Notes under the pieces: model-generated
The model's input: only the letters and a program-made list of their open reading frames with translations
Databases searched by the model: none
What the model was told of the DNA's origin: nothing
Position numbers and translations under genes: made by a program
Assembly: GCA_036844765.1 (NCBI GenBank)
Contig: DAIUFE010000017.1
Location: 1 to 30,605 of the forward strand
Reading direction: 5' to 3'
Length of the DNA stretch: 30,605 bases
From: Thermocaproicibacter sp036844765
GTDB lineage: Bacteria > Bacillota > Clostridia > Oscillospirales > Acutalibacteraceae
Part shown: in pieces, positions 1 to 7,063 of the stretch
Layout: the number at the start of each line of letters is the position of its first letter
How positions within the stretch are numbered: the stretch's first letter is position 1

Positions 1-1733
1 CCATGTGGCAGTTCGCCAGCCTGGACGAGCTGCTCCAGATCTTCTACGGCACCACCACGGCCTGCCTGATCGTGACCATCCTGGGCTACACGGTCTTCCC
101 CCGCGTGCTGGACGATTCCCAGGGATACCACGTCCAGCGGTTCCCGATCCCCGTCTATGTGATGGGCTGGCTGCTGACGCTGTTCCTGGTGGGCGGCTCC
201 CGGTTCGCCATCCGCTTCGTCCGCAGCCTGAAGCGCCGGCGCGCCGGCGTGCGGGGCGCGGGCGAAGCCCGCAGGGTCATGGTCATCGGCGCCGGCGAGA
301 TGGGCTCCATGGTCATCAAGGACCTCAAGAGCGCACCCCAGTCGAAGGGGATCCCGGTCGTCGCGATCGACGACGATAAAAAGAAGCGCGGCACGCGCAT
401 CCACGGCGTCAAGGTGGCGGGCGGCCGGGAAAGCATCCCCCGCATCGCCGCGCGGTACAACGTCGACGAGATCATCCTCGCCATTGCGACGGCCAAACAA
501 GAGGACAAGCGGGAGATCCTCAAGATCTGCGCGAAAACGGACTGCCGACTGAAAACCATCCCCGCCCTGTATGAGATCCTCGACGGCAGCGCGCAGCCCC
601 TGCGGGTCCGCGACGTGAGCATTCTCGACCTGCTGGGCCGGGACGAGGTTAGGCTGAACGTCGAGGAGATCAGCGGCTATCTGCGCGACCGGGTGATCCT
701 CGTCACGGGCGGCGGCGGCTCCATCGGCAGCGAGCTCTGCCGCCAGATCGCCTGCTTCCATCCCCGCAAGCTGATTGTGCTCGAAATCTACGAGAACAAC
801 GCCTACGAGCTCCAGAACGAGCTGCTGCGCCGCTTCCCGGGGCTGGACATGGAAGTGGTGATCGGCTCGGTGCGCGACCGCGGGAGGATCGACCGCGTCT
901 TTTCTCGCCTGCGGCCGGACGTGGTCTTCCACGCCGCCGCGCACAAGCACGTGCCGCTGATGGAGCTGAACCCCGGCGAGGCCGTGAAGAACAACGTGTT
1001 CGGCACGCTGAACGTCGCGCAGGCGTGCGACCGCTACCATGTGCGGCGCATGGTGCTGATCTCCACCGACAAGGCCGTGAACCCCACGAACATCATGGGC
1101 GCGACCAAGCGCATCTGCGAGCTGATCGTGCAGTATTACAGCCGCCACAGCAAGACCGGCTTCGTCGCCGTGCGCTTCGGCAACGTGCTGGGCAGCAACG
1201 GCAGCGTGATTCCGCTTTTCAAGGAGCAGATCGCCGAGGGCGGGCCCGTCACCGTCACGCACCCGGACATCATGCGGTATTTCATGACGATCCCGGAGGC
1301 CGCCCGCCTCGTCATCCAGGCCGGCGGCATGGCGAAGGGCGGCGAGATCTTCGTCCTCGACATGGGCCGGCCGGTCAAGATCGTCGACCTTGCGCGCAAC
1401 CTGATCCGCCTTTCCGGCTATGAGCCGGACAAGGACATCCAGATCCAGTATACCGGCCTGCGCCCGGGCGAAAAACTGTACGAGGAGCTGCTGCTCGACA
1501 GCGAGGGCGGCTGCAAAAAGACTTCGCACGAGCTGATCTACATCGGCAACCCCATCCCGTTCAACGAGCAGACCTTCCTCAGCGATATCGAAGCCCTCCG
1601 CAAGGCCGCCGGCGTCGACAACGGGAAGATGGTGGAGATCGTCCACCAGCTCGTGCCGACCTATACCGGCCACGCCGACAGGACCGACCTGCTCGCGCAG
1701 CCGCCCGTGCCTTCCGACCGGGCCGGCGCATAG
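1..1733 (+). CDS. Nucleotide-sugar 4,6-dehydratase/epimerase, WbpM/CapD (PglF) type, 5'-truncated by window edge
   Basis: The reading frame is already open at the window edge, so the N-terminus lies upstream; 576 residues from the ATG at 3 are visible. The visible start carries two hydrophobic segments (about residues 17-32 and 50-67), fitting the last two of the four membrane helices usual in this family. A first Rossmann-like domain follows (VIGAGEMG near 94-101), then the catalytic extended-SDR domain with TGGGGSIGSE near 235-244, STDKA near 354-358 and MGATK near 365-369. Met in place of the usual SDR Tyr (MxxxK) is characteristic of the large membrane-bound WbpM/PglF enzymes that make UDP-4-keto-6-deoxy sugars for surface glycans; the exact substrate cannot be read from sequence. 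It sits 39 bp before the NYN gene. Other surface-polysaccharide genes lie about 9 kb downstream, so a shared pathway is plausible but inferred. Confidence 0.88.
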   Translation, partial: MWQFASLDELLQIFYGTTTACLIVTILGYTVFPRVLDDSQGYHVQRFPIPVYVMGWLLTLFLVGGSRFAIRFVRSLKRRRAGVRGAGEARRVMVIGAGEMGSMVIKDLKSAPQSKGIPVVAIDDDKKKRGTRIHGVKVAGGRESIPRIAARYNVDEIILAIATAKQEDKREILKICAKTDCRLKTIPALYEILDGSAQPLRVRDVSILDLLGRDEVRLNVEEISGYLRDRVILVTGGGGSIGSELCRQIACFHPRKLIVLEIYENNAYELQNELLRRFPGLDMEVVIGSVRDRGRIDRVFSRLRPDVVFHAAAHKHVPLMELNPGEAVKNNVFGTLNVAQACDRYHVRRMVLISTDKAVNPTNIMGATKRICELIVQYYSRHSKTGFVAVRFGNVLGSNGSVIPLFKEQIAEGGPVTVTHPDIMRYFMTIPEAARLVIQAGGMAKGGEIFVLDMGRPVKIVDLARNLIRLSGYEPDKDIQIQYTGLRPGEKLYEELLLDSEGGCKKTSHELIYIGNPIPFNEQTFLSDIEALRKAAGVDNGKMVEIVHQLVPTYTGHADRTDLLAQPPVPSDRAGA

Positions 1734-1772
1734 GGGGAAGCTTCTTTGCAAGAAAGAAAACGAGGTGCTGTT

Positions 1773-2534
1773 ATGGCGGACGAAAAGCGTTTCGCCGTGC
1801 TGATCGACGCGGATAACGTGTCCGAAAAATATATCAAGTTCATCCTGGACGAGATCTCGAACGACGGCGTGGCGACCATCAAGCGGATCTACGGCGACTG
1901 GACGCGGCCGGCGATGACCTCCTGGAAAAACGTCCTGCTCGACAATTCCATCACGCCCATCCAGCAGTACGGCTACACGACGGGCAAGAACGCGACGGAT
2001 TCCGCGATGATCATCGACGCGATGGACATCCTGTATTCCGGCAACATCGACGGGTTCTGCATCGTCTCGAGCGACAGCGACTTCACGCGCCTCGCCGCGC
2101 GCCTGCGGGAATCCGGCATGGTCGTGGTGGGCATGGGCGAAAAGAAGACCCCCGGCCCCTTCATCGCCGCCTGCAACAAGTTCAAGTATCTCGAGGTCCT
2201 CGCCGCGCAGGACACCGCGCCCGAAAGCCCCGCCAGCGAGGCCCCGGCCCCGGCGAAGAGCCTTTCGGGCCTTGACCACACGTCGCTCGACGCCGTGCGG
2301 AACACCGTGCTGACCATCGTGGAGGAGACCTCCGACGACGACGGGTGGGCTTCCCTCGGGGATATCGGGAATATCCTCACCAAGCGGTATCCGGATTTCG
2401 ACGTGCGCAATTACGGCTTCAAAAAGCTGACGCCGTTCATCAAGTCGCTGAACATCTTCGAGATCCGCGCCGTGCGCGGCAAGGACGGGCACGTCCGCCT
2501 GATGTTCGTCCGCGAAAAGGAGCACGAAAAGTAA
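1773..2534 (+). CDS. NYN domain-OST-HTH/LOTUS domain protein (putative RNA-binding/RNase)
   Basis: 253 residues. The ATG at 1773 was chosen because GAGGTG lies just upstream (1762-1767); an in-frame TTG at 1746 has no comparable site. Residues 5-145 form a NYN (PIN-like) domain: IDADN at 11-15, D76 in ATDSAMIIDAMD, and SSDSDF at 99-104 supply the expected acidic metal-binding residues D12, D14, D76, D101 and D103. A Pro/Ala/Ser-rich linker (about 148-163) leads to a LOTUS/OST-HTH domain (about 165-250) with GWASLGDIGNIL and the YGFKKL segment. Proteins of this architecture are widespread in bacteria. NYN domains are related to metal-dependent RNases, and LOTUS domains bind RNA (G-rich/G4 RNA has been reported); the bacterial targets are unknown. 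It is 39 bp after the dehydratase gene, probably co-transcribed, and is followed by the monocistronic spore gene. Confidence 0.9.
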   Translation: MADEKRFAVLIDADNVSEKYIKFILDEISNDGVATIKRIYGDWTRPAMTSWKNVLLDNSITPIQQYGYTTGKNATDSAMIIDAMDILYSGNIDGFCIVSSDSDFTRLAARLRESGMVVVGMGEKKTPGPFIAACNKFKYLEVLAAQDTAPESPASEAPAPAKSLSGLDHTSLDAVRNTVLTIVEETSDDDGWASLGDIGNILTKRYPDFDVRNYGFKKLTPFIKSLNIFEIRAVRGKDGHVRLMFVREKEHEK

Positions 2535-2660
2535 AGCGCCTTCCTCCCGGAAAATTCCGGCAGCCGTCTGGAAAATAGAAACACTCATAAATCGCATGCG
2601 CCTTAGACAGAATAGTAAGGCAAACGCGAATTCACTTTTTGATGAGGAGTGTTTTTCAGT

Positions 2661-2846
2661 ATGGCTAAGAATGTTGTTCCGGAGGCCCGCGCGGCTCTTG
2701 ACAAGTTCAAGATGGAGGCGGCGTCCGAAGTGGGCGTCACCCTGAAGCAGGGCTACAACGGCGACCTGACCTCCAAGCAGAACGGTTCCGTCGGGGGACA
2801 GATGGTCAAAAACATGATTAAAAAGTACGAGGAAAGCATGAAGTAA
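2661..2846 (+). CDS. Small acid-soluble spore protein, alpha/beta type
   Basis: 61 residues starting at the ATG behind a strong GAGGAG site (2644-2649). The sequence follows the alpha/beta SASP pattern: an N-terminal helix region (EARAALDKFKMEAASEVGV), then GYNGDLTSKQNGSVGGQMVKNM, which carries the highly conserved Gly-Asp-Leu-Thr-x-Lys-x-Asn-Gly core. These proteins coat DNA in the forespore, switch it toward A-like geometry and protect it from UV and chemical damage; they are degraded by GPR during germination. The usual GPR site consensus (x-E-(I/F)-A-S-E-x) is seen as EAASEVG. The 126 bp gap before the gene is the lowest-GC stretch nearby, consistent with a separate promoter, but I could not place a convincing sigma-G site. 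The gene marks the organism as a spore former. Confidence 0.96.
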   Translation: MAKNVVPEARAALDKFKMEAASEVGVTLKQGYNGDLTSKQNGSVGGQMVKNMIKKYEESMK

Positions 2847-2865
2847 CTTTCCTTCGGAAAAGACG

Positions 2866-2893
2866 AAGCGCCATGCCAAACGGCATGGCGCTT
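2866..2893. terminator. Convergent (bidirectional) terminator hairpin
   Basis: There is a perfect 12-bp stem, AAGCGCCATGCC (2866-2877) pairing with GGCATGGCGCTT (2882-2893), around an AAAC loop. It lies between the converging SASP gene and CoA-transferase gene. Neither side has a long T run: the plus strand continues TGCTGTG and the minus strand CGTCTTTTCC. It therefore probably serves mainly the minus-strand transcript, or both weakly. Confidence 0.75.
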
Positions 2894-2903
2894 TGCTGTG
2901 TGC

Positions 2904-4469
2904 TCAGGCTTGGTTTTTCAGGCCCATTTTTTCGCCGCGGAAGATCCGCCCGTCCATCCGCCTGAAATCGGGCGCGAGCCGCGGCCGTTCCGGCATGTGG
3001 GCGAAGATGTCCCTTTCCAGGTCGATCCCCGGCGCGGCCTCGCAGAGCATCAGGCCGCTTTCCGTCAGGCGGAAGACGGCCCGCTCGGTGATATAGAGGA
3101 CGGGCAGCCGGTTTTTGACCGCCGTCTCGGCGCTGAAGGTGATCTGCTGGACCTTTTCGCAGAATTTGTTGATCGACCCTTCGCGGACGATCCGGAGCTT
3201 CCCGTCGCCGGACCGGGTGACGAGGCCGCCCGCCGTGAAGGTCCCGCAGAAATAGACCCGCTTGGTGTTCTGCGTGATGTCGATGAACCCGCCGCAGCCC
3301 GGCAGCCGGCCGCCGAACTGCGAGACGTTCACGTTGCCCCGCGGGTCGCCCTCCGCAAAACCGACGAACGCCTGGTCCAGCCCGCCGCCGTCGTAAAAAT
3401 CGAAGATGGAGCCCATCGTCACCATGCACGCGGGGTTCAGGCTCACGCCGAAATCCAGGCCGCTCTGCGGGCTGCCGCCGAACAGCCCGTCCTCCACGGT
3501 GAGCGTGAAGCGGTCGGTGATGCCCTCCTCGGCCGCGACGGACGAGATGTATTCCGGGATGCCGACGCCGAGGTTCACGACGCCGCCGGTCTGCAGCTCC
3601 AGGGCGGCGCGCCGGCCGATGATCTTTTTGCTGTCGAGCGGGATGGGCCGGAGCTCCGCCGTGCCCATGCGGTGCTCGCCGGAAAAACCCGGATTGTACT
3701 GCGTGCCGAAATTCTGCATGCAGTATTTGAGGTCGCTCGCCACCACGACGCCGTCCACGAGGACGCCGGGGAGCTCCACCTTGCGCGGGTCGAGGGAGCC
3801 GGCCTTCACCACGCGCTGCACCTGTACGAACACTTTGCCGCCCGAGTTCCGGCACGCCATCGCGAGGTCCAGCGACTCGGCCCGGACCCCCTCGCGCTCA
3901 AACGAGATGTTCCCGTCCTCGTCGGCGTAGGTGCCGGCGATCAGCGCGCAGTCGATGGGAACGTTCTTGAAAAACAGGAAATCTTCGCCGTTCAGGCGCA
4001 CCAGCTCGACGAGGTCCTCGCAGGCGCGGGTGCGCGCGTTCATCTTCCCGCCGGCCACGCGCGGGTCGACGAACGTGCCGAGACCCACGCGCGTCAGCAC
4101 GCCCGGCCGGTGAGCTGCGGTGGAGCGCAGCACCTGGGCCAGCACGCCCTGGGGGAAGTCGTAGGTCTCGATTTTGTCCTGCGCGGTCATCGCCCCGATC
4201 TTCCGCGCCATGCCGTAGTGCCCGCCGATGGTGCGGCGCAGCAGCCCTTCGTGCGCCATGTGCTGAAGGCCCTTGGATTTGTTGTCGCCCTGGGCCGCGC
4301 AGAAAAACAGCGTCAGCCCCTCCGGTTTTCCGGTCTCCAGAAACCGGTTCTCGATCTCCTGCACGATCTCCTCCGGAAAAGCGGTGCCCATGAATCCGTT
4401 CGTCCCCACGGTCGCGCCGTCCGGAATCTGACGCGCCGCCTCCTTTGCCGTCATGAATTGAACCGCCAT
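2904..4469 (-). CDS. Fused family I CoA-transferase (acetate/propionate CoA-transferase, YdiF/Pct-like)
   Basis: 521 residues, close to the roughly 515-525 usual for YdiF/Pct enzymes in which alpha and beta subunits are fused. The start has GGAGGG about 7 nt upstream on the minus strand. N-terminal half: GTNGFMG, GLGTFVDPRVAGGKMN. C-terminal half: NLGVGIPEY, then TVEDGLFGG with E326 as the likely glutamate that forms the CoA thioester. CGGFIDITQ and FCGTFTAGGL follow, both hallmark stretches of this subfamily. It would move CoA between acetyl-CoA and another short-chain acid (propionate, lactate, butyrate), as expected in a fermenter; the acceptor cannot be assigned by eye. The catalytic stretch reads EDG rather than the more common ENG/ESG. 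The gene stands alone on the minus strand, behind its own promoter and a long palindrome-rich leader. Confidence 0.9.
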   Translation of the reverse strand: MAVQFMTAKEAARQIPDGATVGTNGFMGTAFPEEIVQEIENRFLETGKPEGLTLFFCAAQGDNKSKGLQHMAHEGLLRRTIGGHYGMARKIGAMTAQDKIETYDFPQGVLAQVLRSTAAHRPGVLTRVGLGTFVDPRVAGGKMNARTRACEDLVELVRLNGEDFLFFKNVPIDCALIAGTYADEDGNISFEREGVRAESLDLAMACRNSGGKVFVQVQRVVKAGSLDPRKVELPGVLVDGVVVASDLKYCMQNFGTQYNPGFSGEHRMGTAELRPIPLDSKKIIGRRAALELQTGGVVNLGVGIPEYISSVAAEEGITDRFTLTVEDGLFGGSPQSGLDFGVSLNPACMVTMGSIFDFYDGGGLDQAFVGFAEGDPRGNVNVSQFGGRLPGCGGFIDITQNTKRVYFCGTFTAGGLVTRSGDGKLRIVREGSINKFCEKVQQITFSAETAVKNRLPVLYITERAVFRLTESGLMLCEAAPGIDLERDIFAHMPERPRLAPDFRRMDGRIFRGEKMGLKNQA

Positions 4470-4481
4470 GCTGTTTCCCTC

Positions 4482-4498
4482 CGCTGTGACTTACAGCG
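4482..4498. repeat. Inverted repeat next to the CoA-transferase RBS
   Basis: CGCTGT and ACAGCG (6-bp arms, 5-nt spacer) lie immediately upstream of the GGAGGG Shine-Dalgarno of the minus-strand CoA-transferase gene. In the mRNA this would form a small hairpin abutting the ribosome site. Confidence 0.5.
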
Positions 4499-4524
4499 TT
4501 TCCGGCCGGATGCCGGAGCTTTTT

Positions 4525-4561
4525 TCGTTGCTTCCCGCCTCTGGCGGGAAGCAACGAAACT
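4525..4561. repeat. Perfect 17-bp inverted repeat with 3-nt loop
   Basis: TTTCGTTGCTTCCCGCC (4525-4541) is the exact reverse complement of 4545-4561, separated by TCT. In the minus-strand transcript it lies in the CoA-transferase 5' leader, about 65-90 nt before the start codon. The T run (4522-4527) lies on the wrong side for termination of that transcript. For plus-strand transcription the T run precedes the stem. It is therefore not a standard intrinsic terminator in either direction; an RNA stability element, operator or small repeat family member are options. Confidence 0.85.
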
Positions 4562-4596
4562 CACAGCTCCATCAGGACTGGAATTGCTGCAAACGG

Positions 4597-4611
4597 GCGA
4601 CCGTCGCCCAA
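4597..4611. repeat. 15-nt palindrome in the CoA-transferase leader
   Basis: GGGCGAC-C-GTCGCCC is a perfect 7-bp palindrome around one base. It lies about 25-40 bp downstream of the predicted minus-strand -10 box, in a position suited to a repressor site or leader hairpin. Confidence 0.5.
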
Positions 4612-4640
4612 CATTGTTAATAATATATCATATCCCAGCC

Positions 4641-4670
4641 ATTATAGCATCATTTCAGGTGCGGTTACAA
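4641..4670 (-). promoter_or_regulatory. Sigma-A promoter for the CoA-transferase gene
   Basis: On the minus strand TTGTAA (4665-4670), an 18-nt spacer and TATAAT (4641-4646) are found, with TGC directly before the -10 (extended -10). Transcription would start near 4634, giving a leader of about 165 nt. Confidence 0.7.
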
Positions 4671-4722
4671 GAGCTTTCTCTTTTCGCGGGCATTCGACGC
4701 GCAAAGCGAGGAAAATGTTTCC

Positions 4723-4734
4723 AGAACCGGTTCT
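4723..4734. promoter_or_regulatory. Putative operator palindrome upstream of the lysozyme promoter
   Basis: AGAACCGGTTCT is a perfect 12-bp palindrome with a central CG, ending 11 bp before the -35 box. Central-CG palindromes of this kind resemble LacI/GalR-family operators, but no regulator gene is in the window. Confidence 0.4.
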
Positions 4735-4745
4735 CCATTATTTTC

Positions 4746-4774
4746 TTGACAGTGAGCCGCCAAAAAAATATAAT
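4746..4774 (+). promoter_or_regulatory. Consensus sigma-A promoter for the GH25 lysozyme gene
   Basis: TTGACA (4746-4751), exactly 17 nt, TATAAT (4769-4774): both hexamers match the consensus perfectly, in an A-rich context. Transcription would start near 4781, giving an 80-nt leader. Confidence 0.9.
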
Positions 4775-4815
4775 AGAAATTGTAAATCGACCGCTTTCGA
4801 CAAGGCGGCGCCGCT

Positions 4816-4833
4816 CTGCCGGCGCGCCGGCAG
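4816..4833. repeat. 18-nt palindrome in the lysozyme leader
   Basis: CTGCCGGCGCGCCGGCAG is self-complementary throughout. It lies in the 5' leader about 15 nt before the Shine-Dalgarno sequence and could fold as a short hairpin or act as a DNA site. Confidence 0.5.
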
Positions 4834-4861
4834 CTTTCAAATGAAAAAGGGAGGAATCGGA

Positions 4862-6655
4862 TTGATCAAAAAACTGGGGGCGATGTTCCTCGCCGCGGTC
4901 TTCGCCCTGCTGGTGGCGGTTCCCGCGTTCGCGCAGGAGGGCGACCGGCTGAGCGCCGCGACGCTGAACCTGAAGGTCGGCGAGACCGTCAAGATCACGG
5001 CTTACGCCGGGTCGGAGCCCGTGAGCCAGCTGTTCTGGTCTTCCTCGAACCCCTCCACCGTCATGGTGGACGGCTGGGGCAACGTGACGGGGCAGGCCAA
5101 CGGGAGCGCCACCGTCACCGCCAAATTCCCAGACGGTCAGGTGAGGACCTGCACCGTCACCGTCGGGATGGCGAACATCGTCGCCAGGGGGATCGACGTG
5201 TCCGAGCACAATTCGCTCGGAAAGAAGCCCATCGTCTGGTCCGCCGTGAAGAGCGCGGGGTTCGATTTCGCCATGATCCGCACCGGCTACGGCAGCGAGG
5301 ACTGGGCGAACCAGACCGACGAGTATTTCGAGGATTATTACAACGGGGCGAAACAGAACGGCCTCAAGGTAGGAGCCTATCATTACAGCTATGCGACCAA
5401 TACGGCGATGGCGGCGCAGGAAGCGGAGTTCTGCCTCCATATTCTGAACGGCCGTCCGATGGATTACCCCGTGGTCTACGATGTGGAGGACAAGAGCCAG
5501 CTCGGGCTTTCCACGGAGGCTCTCGGCCAGATCGTCCAAACGTTCTGCAGCAGGATCCAGCAGGCGGGGTACCGGACGGCGGTCTATAGCTTTACCAATT
5601 TCTACAACGCGCATCTGACCAGCCCGCTGGTCCGGCAGTACGACCTGTGGATCGCCCACACGGGCGGGGTTTCCGCGCCCGGCGTCTCGGTGCCGTACAC
5701 CATGTGGCAGTACGCCCAGGAGAATGTGCCGGGGATCGACGGCATCTGCGACGTGGACTACAGCTTCTGCGATTACGCCGGCGGCAGCCCGGTTCCGAGC
5801 GACCCGACGCCGAGCAATCCGGCCCCGAGCGATCCGACGCCCGGCAGCCCGAACCCGGCCACGCGGTTTCTCTGCGACACCCAGTCCTACGATTTCGGCA
5901 ACGGCAGGAATAGCTATATCTATAAGATCACAACGGACGACGCGTCCGTGCCGACCGCCGTCTCCTCCAATCCGTCGGCGGTGAGCGTCACCTATTCCGG
6001 GCGGACCTCCGGCGGCTATCTGTTCACCATTGCGAACAAGGGCGCGGGGGAAGCGACCGTCACCACCACCTCCGCCGACGGAAATTACATCGTTTCGTTC
6101 CGGGCAGTGGGCAGGGCCGCCGCCGCGTCCGTCCTGCGGTGCGACACCTCCGCCTACACCTTCCAGCCCGGCGGCGCCTCCTATTATTATAAGATCACGC
6201 CGCTGCTTTCGGAGAATCCCTCCGCCGTTTCCTCCAATCCCGCGGCGGTTTCGGTATCTTTTTCCAAAAAGCTGACGGACGGATATCTGTTCCGCATCGA
6301 CAACAAGGGGTCCGGCTCCGCCGTGATCACGACGAAGGCGCCGGACGGCTCGGCCGTGTCGTTCACGGCGGCCGGCTCCAGCCGGCCCCAGGCGCCGGGG
6401 CTGCAGTCCGACACGCCGCTCTATTTCACCATGAAGAAGGGCGCCTCCTATCAGTTCAAGCTGACGGGGAAGGCGGGCGCCGCCTATCGCTTCGGCTGCG
6501 GAAATTCGTCGGTGATCCGGGCGGTTTCCACCGTGAAGAGCGGCGGCAGCTATTATTACAAGATCCGGGCGGTCGGCGCCGGCACGGCGGGCGTTTACGC
6601 CACGCCGCAGGGCGGGAGCGGGGTCCGCTTCTGCATCGTCACGGTCCGGCCGTAA
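4862..6655 (+). CDS. Secreted GH25 lysozyme with Big2 domain and three C-terminal repeats
   Basis: 597 residues from a TTG start with AGGGAGGA six bases upstream; an in-frame ATG at 4841 lacks an RBS. A signal peptide (about 1-24) is cut after AFA. A Big2-type Ig-like domain spans about 28-102 (LNLKVGETVKITA, WSSSNPSTVMVDGWGNVTG). The GH25 muramidase domain spans about 106-308, with D112 in GIDVSEHN and D207/E209 in YDVED as catalytic acidic residues, and ends at CDVDYSFCDYAGG. A Pro/Ser/Asp-rich linker (309-334) leads to three repeats of about 83 residues (335-417, 423-505, 513-595). The first two share CDTxxYxF, YxYKIT, AVSSNPxAVSV, GYLFxIxNKGxGxAxxTT; the third is divergent. GH25 enzymes cleave the MurNAc-GlcNAc bond of peptidoglycan. 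The C-terminal repeats look like beta-sandwich wall- or glycan-binding modules, but I do not recognise the family. Monocistronic. Confidence 0.93.
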   Translation: MIKKLGAMFLAAVFALLVAVPAFAQEGDRLSAATLNLKVGETVKITAYAGSEPVSQLFWSSSNPSTVMVDGWGNVTGQANGSATVTAKFPDGQVRTCTVTVGMANIVARGIDVSEHNSLGKKPIVWSAVKSAGFDFAMIRTGYGSEDWANQTDEYFEDYYNGAKQNGLKVGAYHYSYATNTAMAAQEAEFCLHILNGRPMDYPVVYDVEDKSQLGLSTEALGQIVQTFCSRIQQAGYRTAVYSFTNFYNAHLTSPLVRQYDLWIAHTGGVSAPGVSVPYTMWQYAQENVPGIDGICDVDYSFCDYAGGSPVPSDPTPSNPAPSDPTPGSPNPATRFLCDTQSYDFGNGRNSYIYKITTDDASVPTAVSSNPSAVSVTYSGRTSGGYLFTIANKGAGEATVTTTSADGNYIVSFRAVGRAAAASVLRCDTSAYTFQPGGASYYYKITPLLSENPSAVSSNPAAVSVSFSKKLTDGYLFRIDNKGSGSAVITTKAPDGSAVSFTAAGSSRPQAPGLQSDTPLYFTMKKGASYQFKLTGKAGAAYRFGCGNSSVIRAVSTVKSGGSYYYKIRAVGAGTAGVYATPQGGSGVRFCIVTVRP

Positions 6656-6669
6656 AAAGGGAGAAAAGG

Positions 6670-6711
6670 CGGCGTTCCTCCGCGCGGACGATGCGGAGGG
6701 ACGCCGTTTTT
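6670..6711 (+). terminator. Intrinsic terminator of the lysozyme gene
   Basis: Arms 6670-6683 and 6693-6706 form 14 pairs including one G-U, with a 9-nt loop, followed directly by TTTTT (6707-6711). Confidence 0.9.
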
Positions 6712-6730
6712 GCGTCCGCTTTTCCCCCTC

Positions 6731-6759
6731 TTGCAAAGAGAAGCCGGCTGGATTATAAT
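6731..6759 (+). promoter_or_regulatory. Sigma-A promoter upstream of the DUF1858 gene
   Basis: TTGCAA (6731-6736), 17 nt, TATAAT (6754-6759). The leader would be about 53 nt and carries GGAGGA before the start codon. Confidence 0.8.
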
Positions 6760-6818
6760 AAGCGTGATCCCGGTTCCGTTTGTTTGAAAGAATTTAGGAA
6801 ATTCGGAGGATTTAGAAT

Positions 6819-7049
6819 ATGGAGACCAAAACCATCACAAAAGATATGCTGATCGGCGACATCCTGGAGCTTGACCCGGAGTGCGCCGAGCTTTTCTTCG
6901 CCATGGGCATGTACTGCCTCGGGTGTCCGGCCTCGCTGGGCGAGACGCTGGAGCAGGCGTGCATGGTCCACGCCGTGGACGCCGACGAGATGGTGAGCCG
7001 GCTGAACGAGCACCTGGCGTCCCTCGCCCCGCAGAAGGCGGAAAAATAA
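6819..7049 (+). CDS. DUF1858 domain protein (putative redox-disulfide domain)
   Basis: 76 residues, ATG with GGAGGA about 8 nt upstream. The whole protein is one DUF1858 module: TKDMLIGDILELDPECAELF, then GMYCLGCPAS with the CxxC pair typical of this family, then ETLEQACMVHAVDADEMVSRLNEHL. DUF1858 proteins are often found near or fused to hybrid-cluster and other redox proteins and are thought to carry a redox-active disulfide; no biochemical role is firmly established. No redox partner is encoded next to it here. It has its own promoter; a GC-rich hairpin without a T tract separates it from trmK, so partial read-through into the tRNA-methyltransferase operon is possible. Confidence 0.9.
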   Translation: METKTITKDMLIGDILELDPECAELFFAMGMYCLGCPASLGETLEQACMVHAVDADEMVSRLNEHLASLAPQKAEK

Positions 7050-7063
7050 GTGGCGGCAGGCTT

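Larger units (their letters stand above)
4470..4861. other. Divergent intergenic region, 392 bp, dense in palindromes
   Basis: No credible gene is present. It holds a minus-strand promoter for the CoA-transferase and a plus-strand consensus promoter for the lysozyme. It also holds at least five perfect inverted repeats: 4482-4498, 4525-4561, 4597-4611, 4723-4734 and 4816-4833. The middle (4612-4660) is clearly AT-rich against the flanking sequence. Confidence 0.8.

Noticed and set aside
2552..2567. CCGGAA/TTCCGG repeat after the NYN gene as a terminator
   Set aside because: The 2-nt spacer leaves only about 4 usable pairs, and no T tract follows.
2585..2617. Possible sigma-G promoter for the spore protein gene (TCATA or GCATG with AATAGTA)
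   Set aside because: The spacings are 21 and 12 nt instead of 17-18, so no pair fits, although forespore expression is expected for this gene.
4501..4527. CCGGC-5 nt-GCCGG hairpin followed by AGCTTTTTT, which reads as a plus-strand terminator
   Set aside because: There is no plus-strand transcript upstream that would need it; the stem is only 5-6 bp and is probably part of the palindrome-rich leader.
2898..4844. Plus-strand open frame of about 650 codons opposite the CoA-transferase
   Set aside because: It has no RBS, its translation is rich in Arg/Ala/His with no family motif, and it lies fully antisense to a clear enzyme. Long antisense frames are expected at this GC content.
4655..6736. 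Minus-strand open frame of about 690 codons opposite the lysozyme
   Set aside because: It is antisense to a gene with signal peptide, catalytic residues, promoter and terminator. The translation is low-complexity Arg/Gly/Ala.
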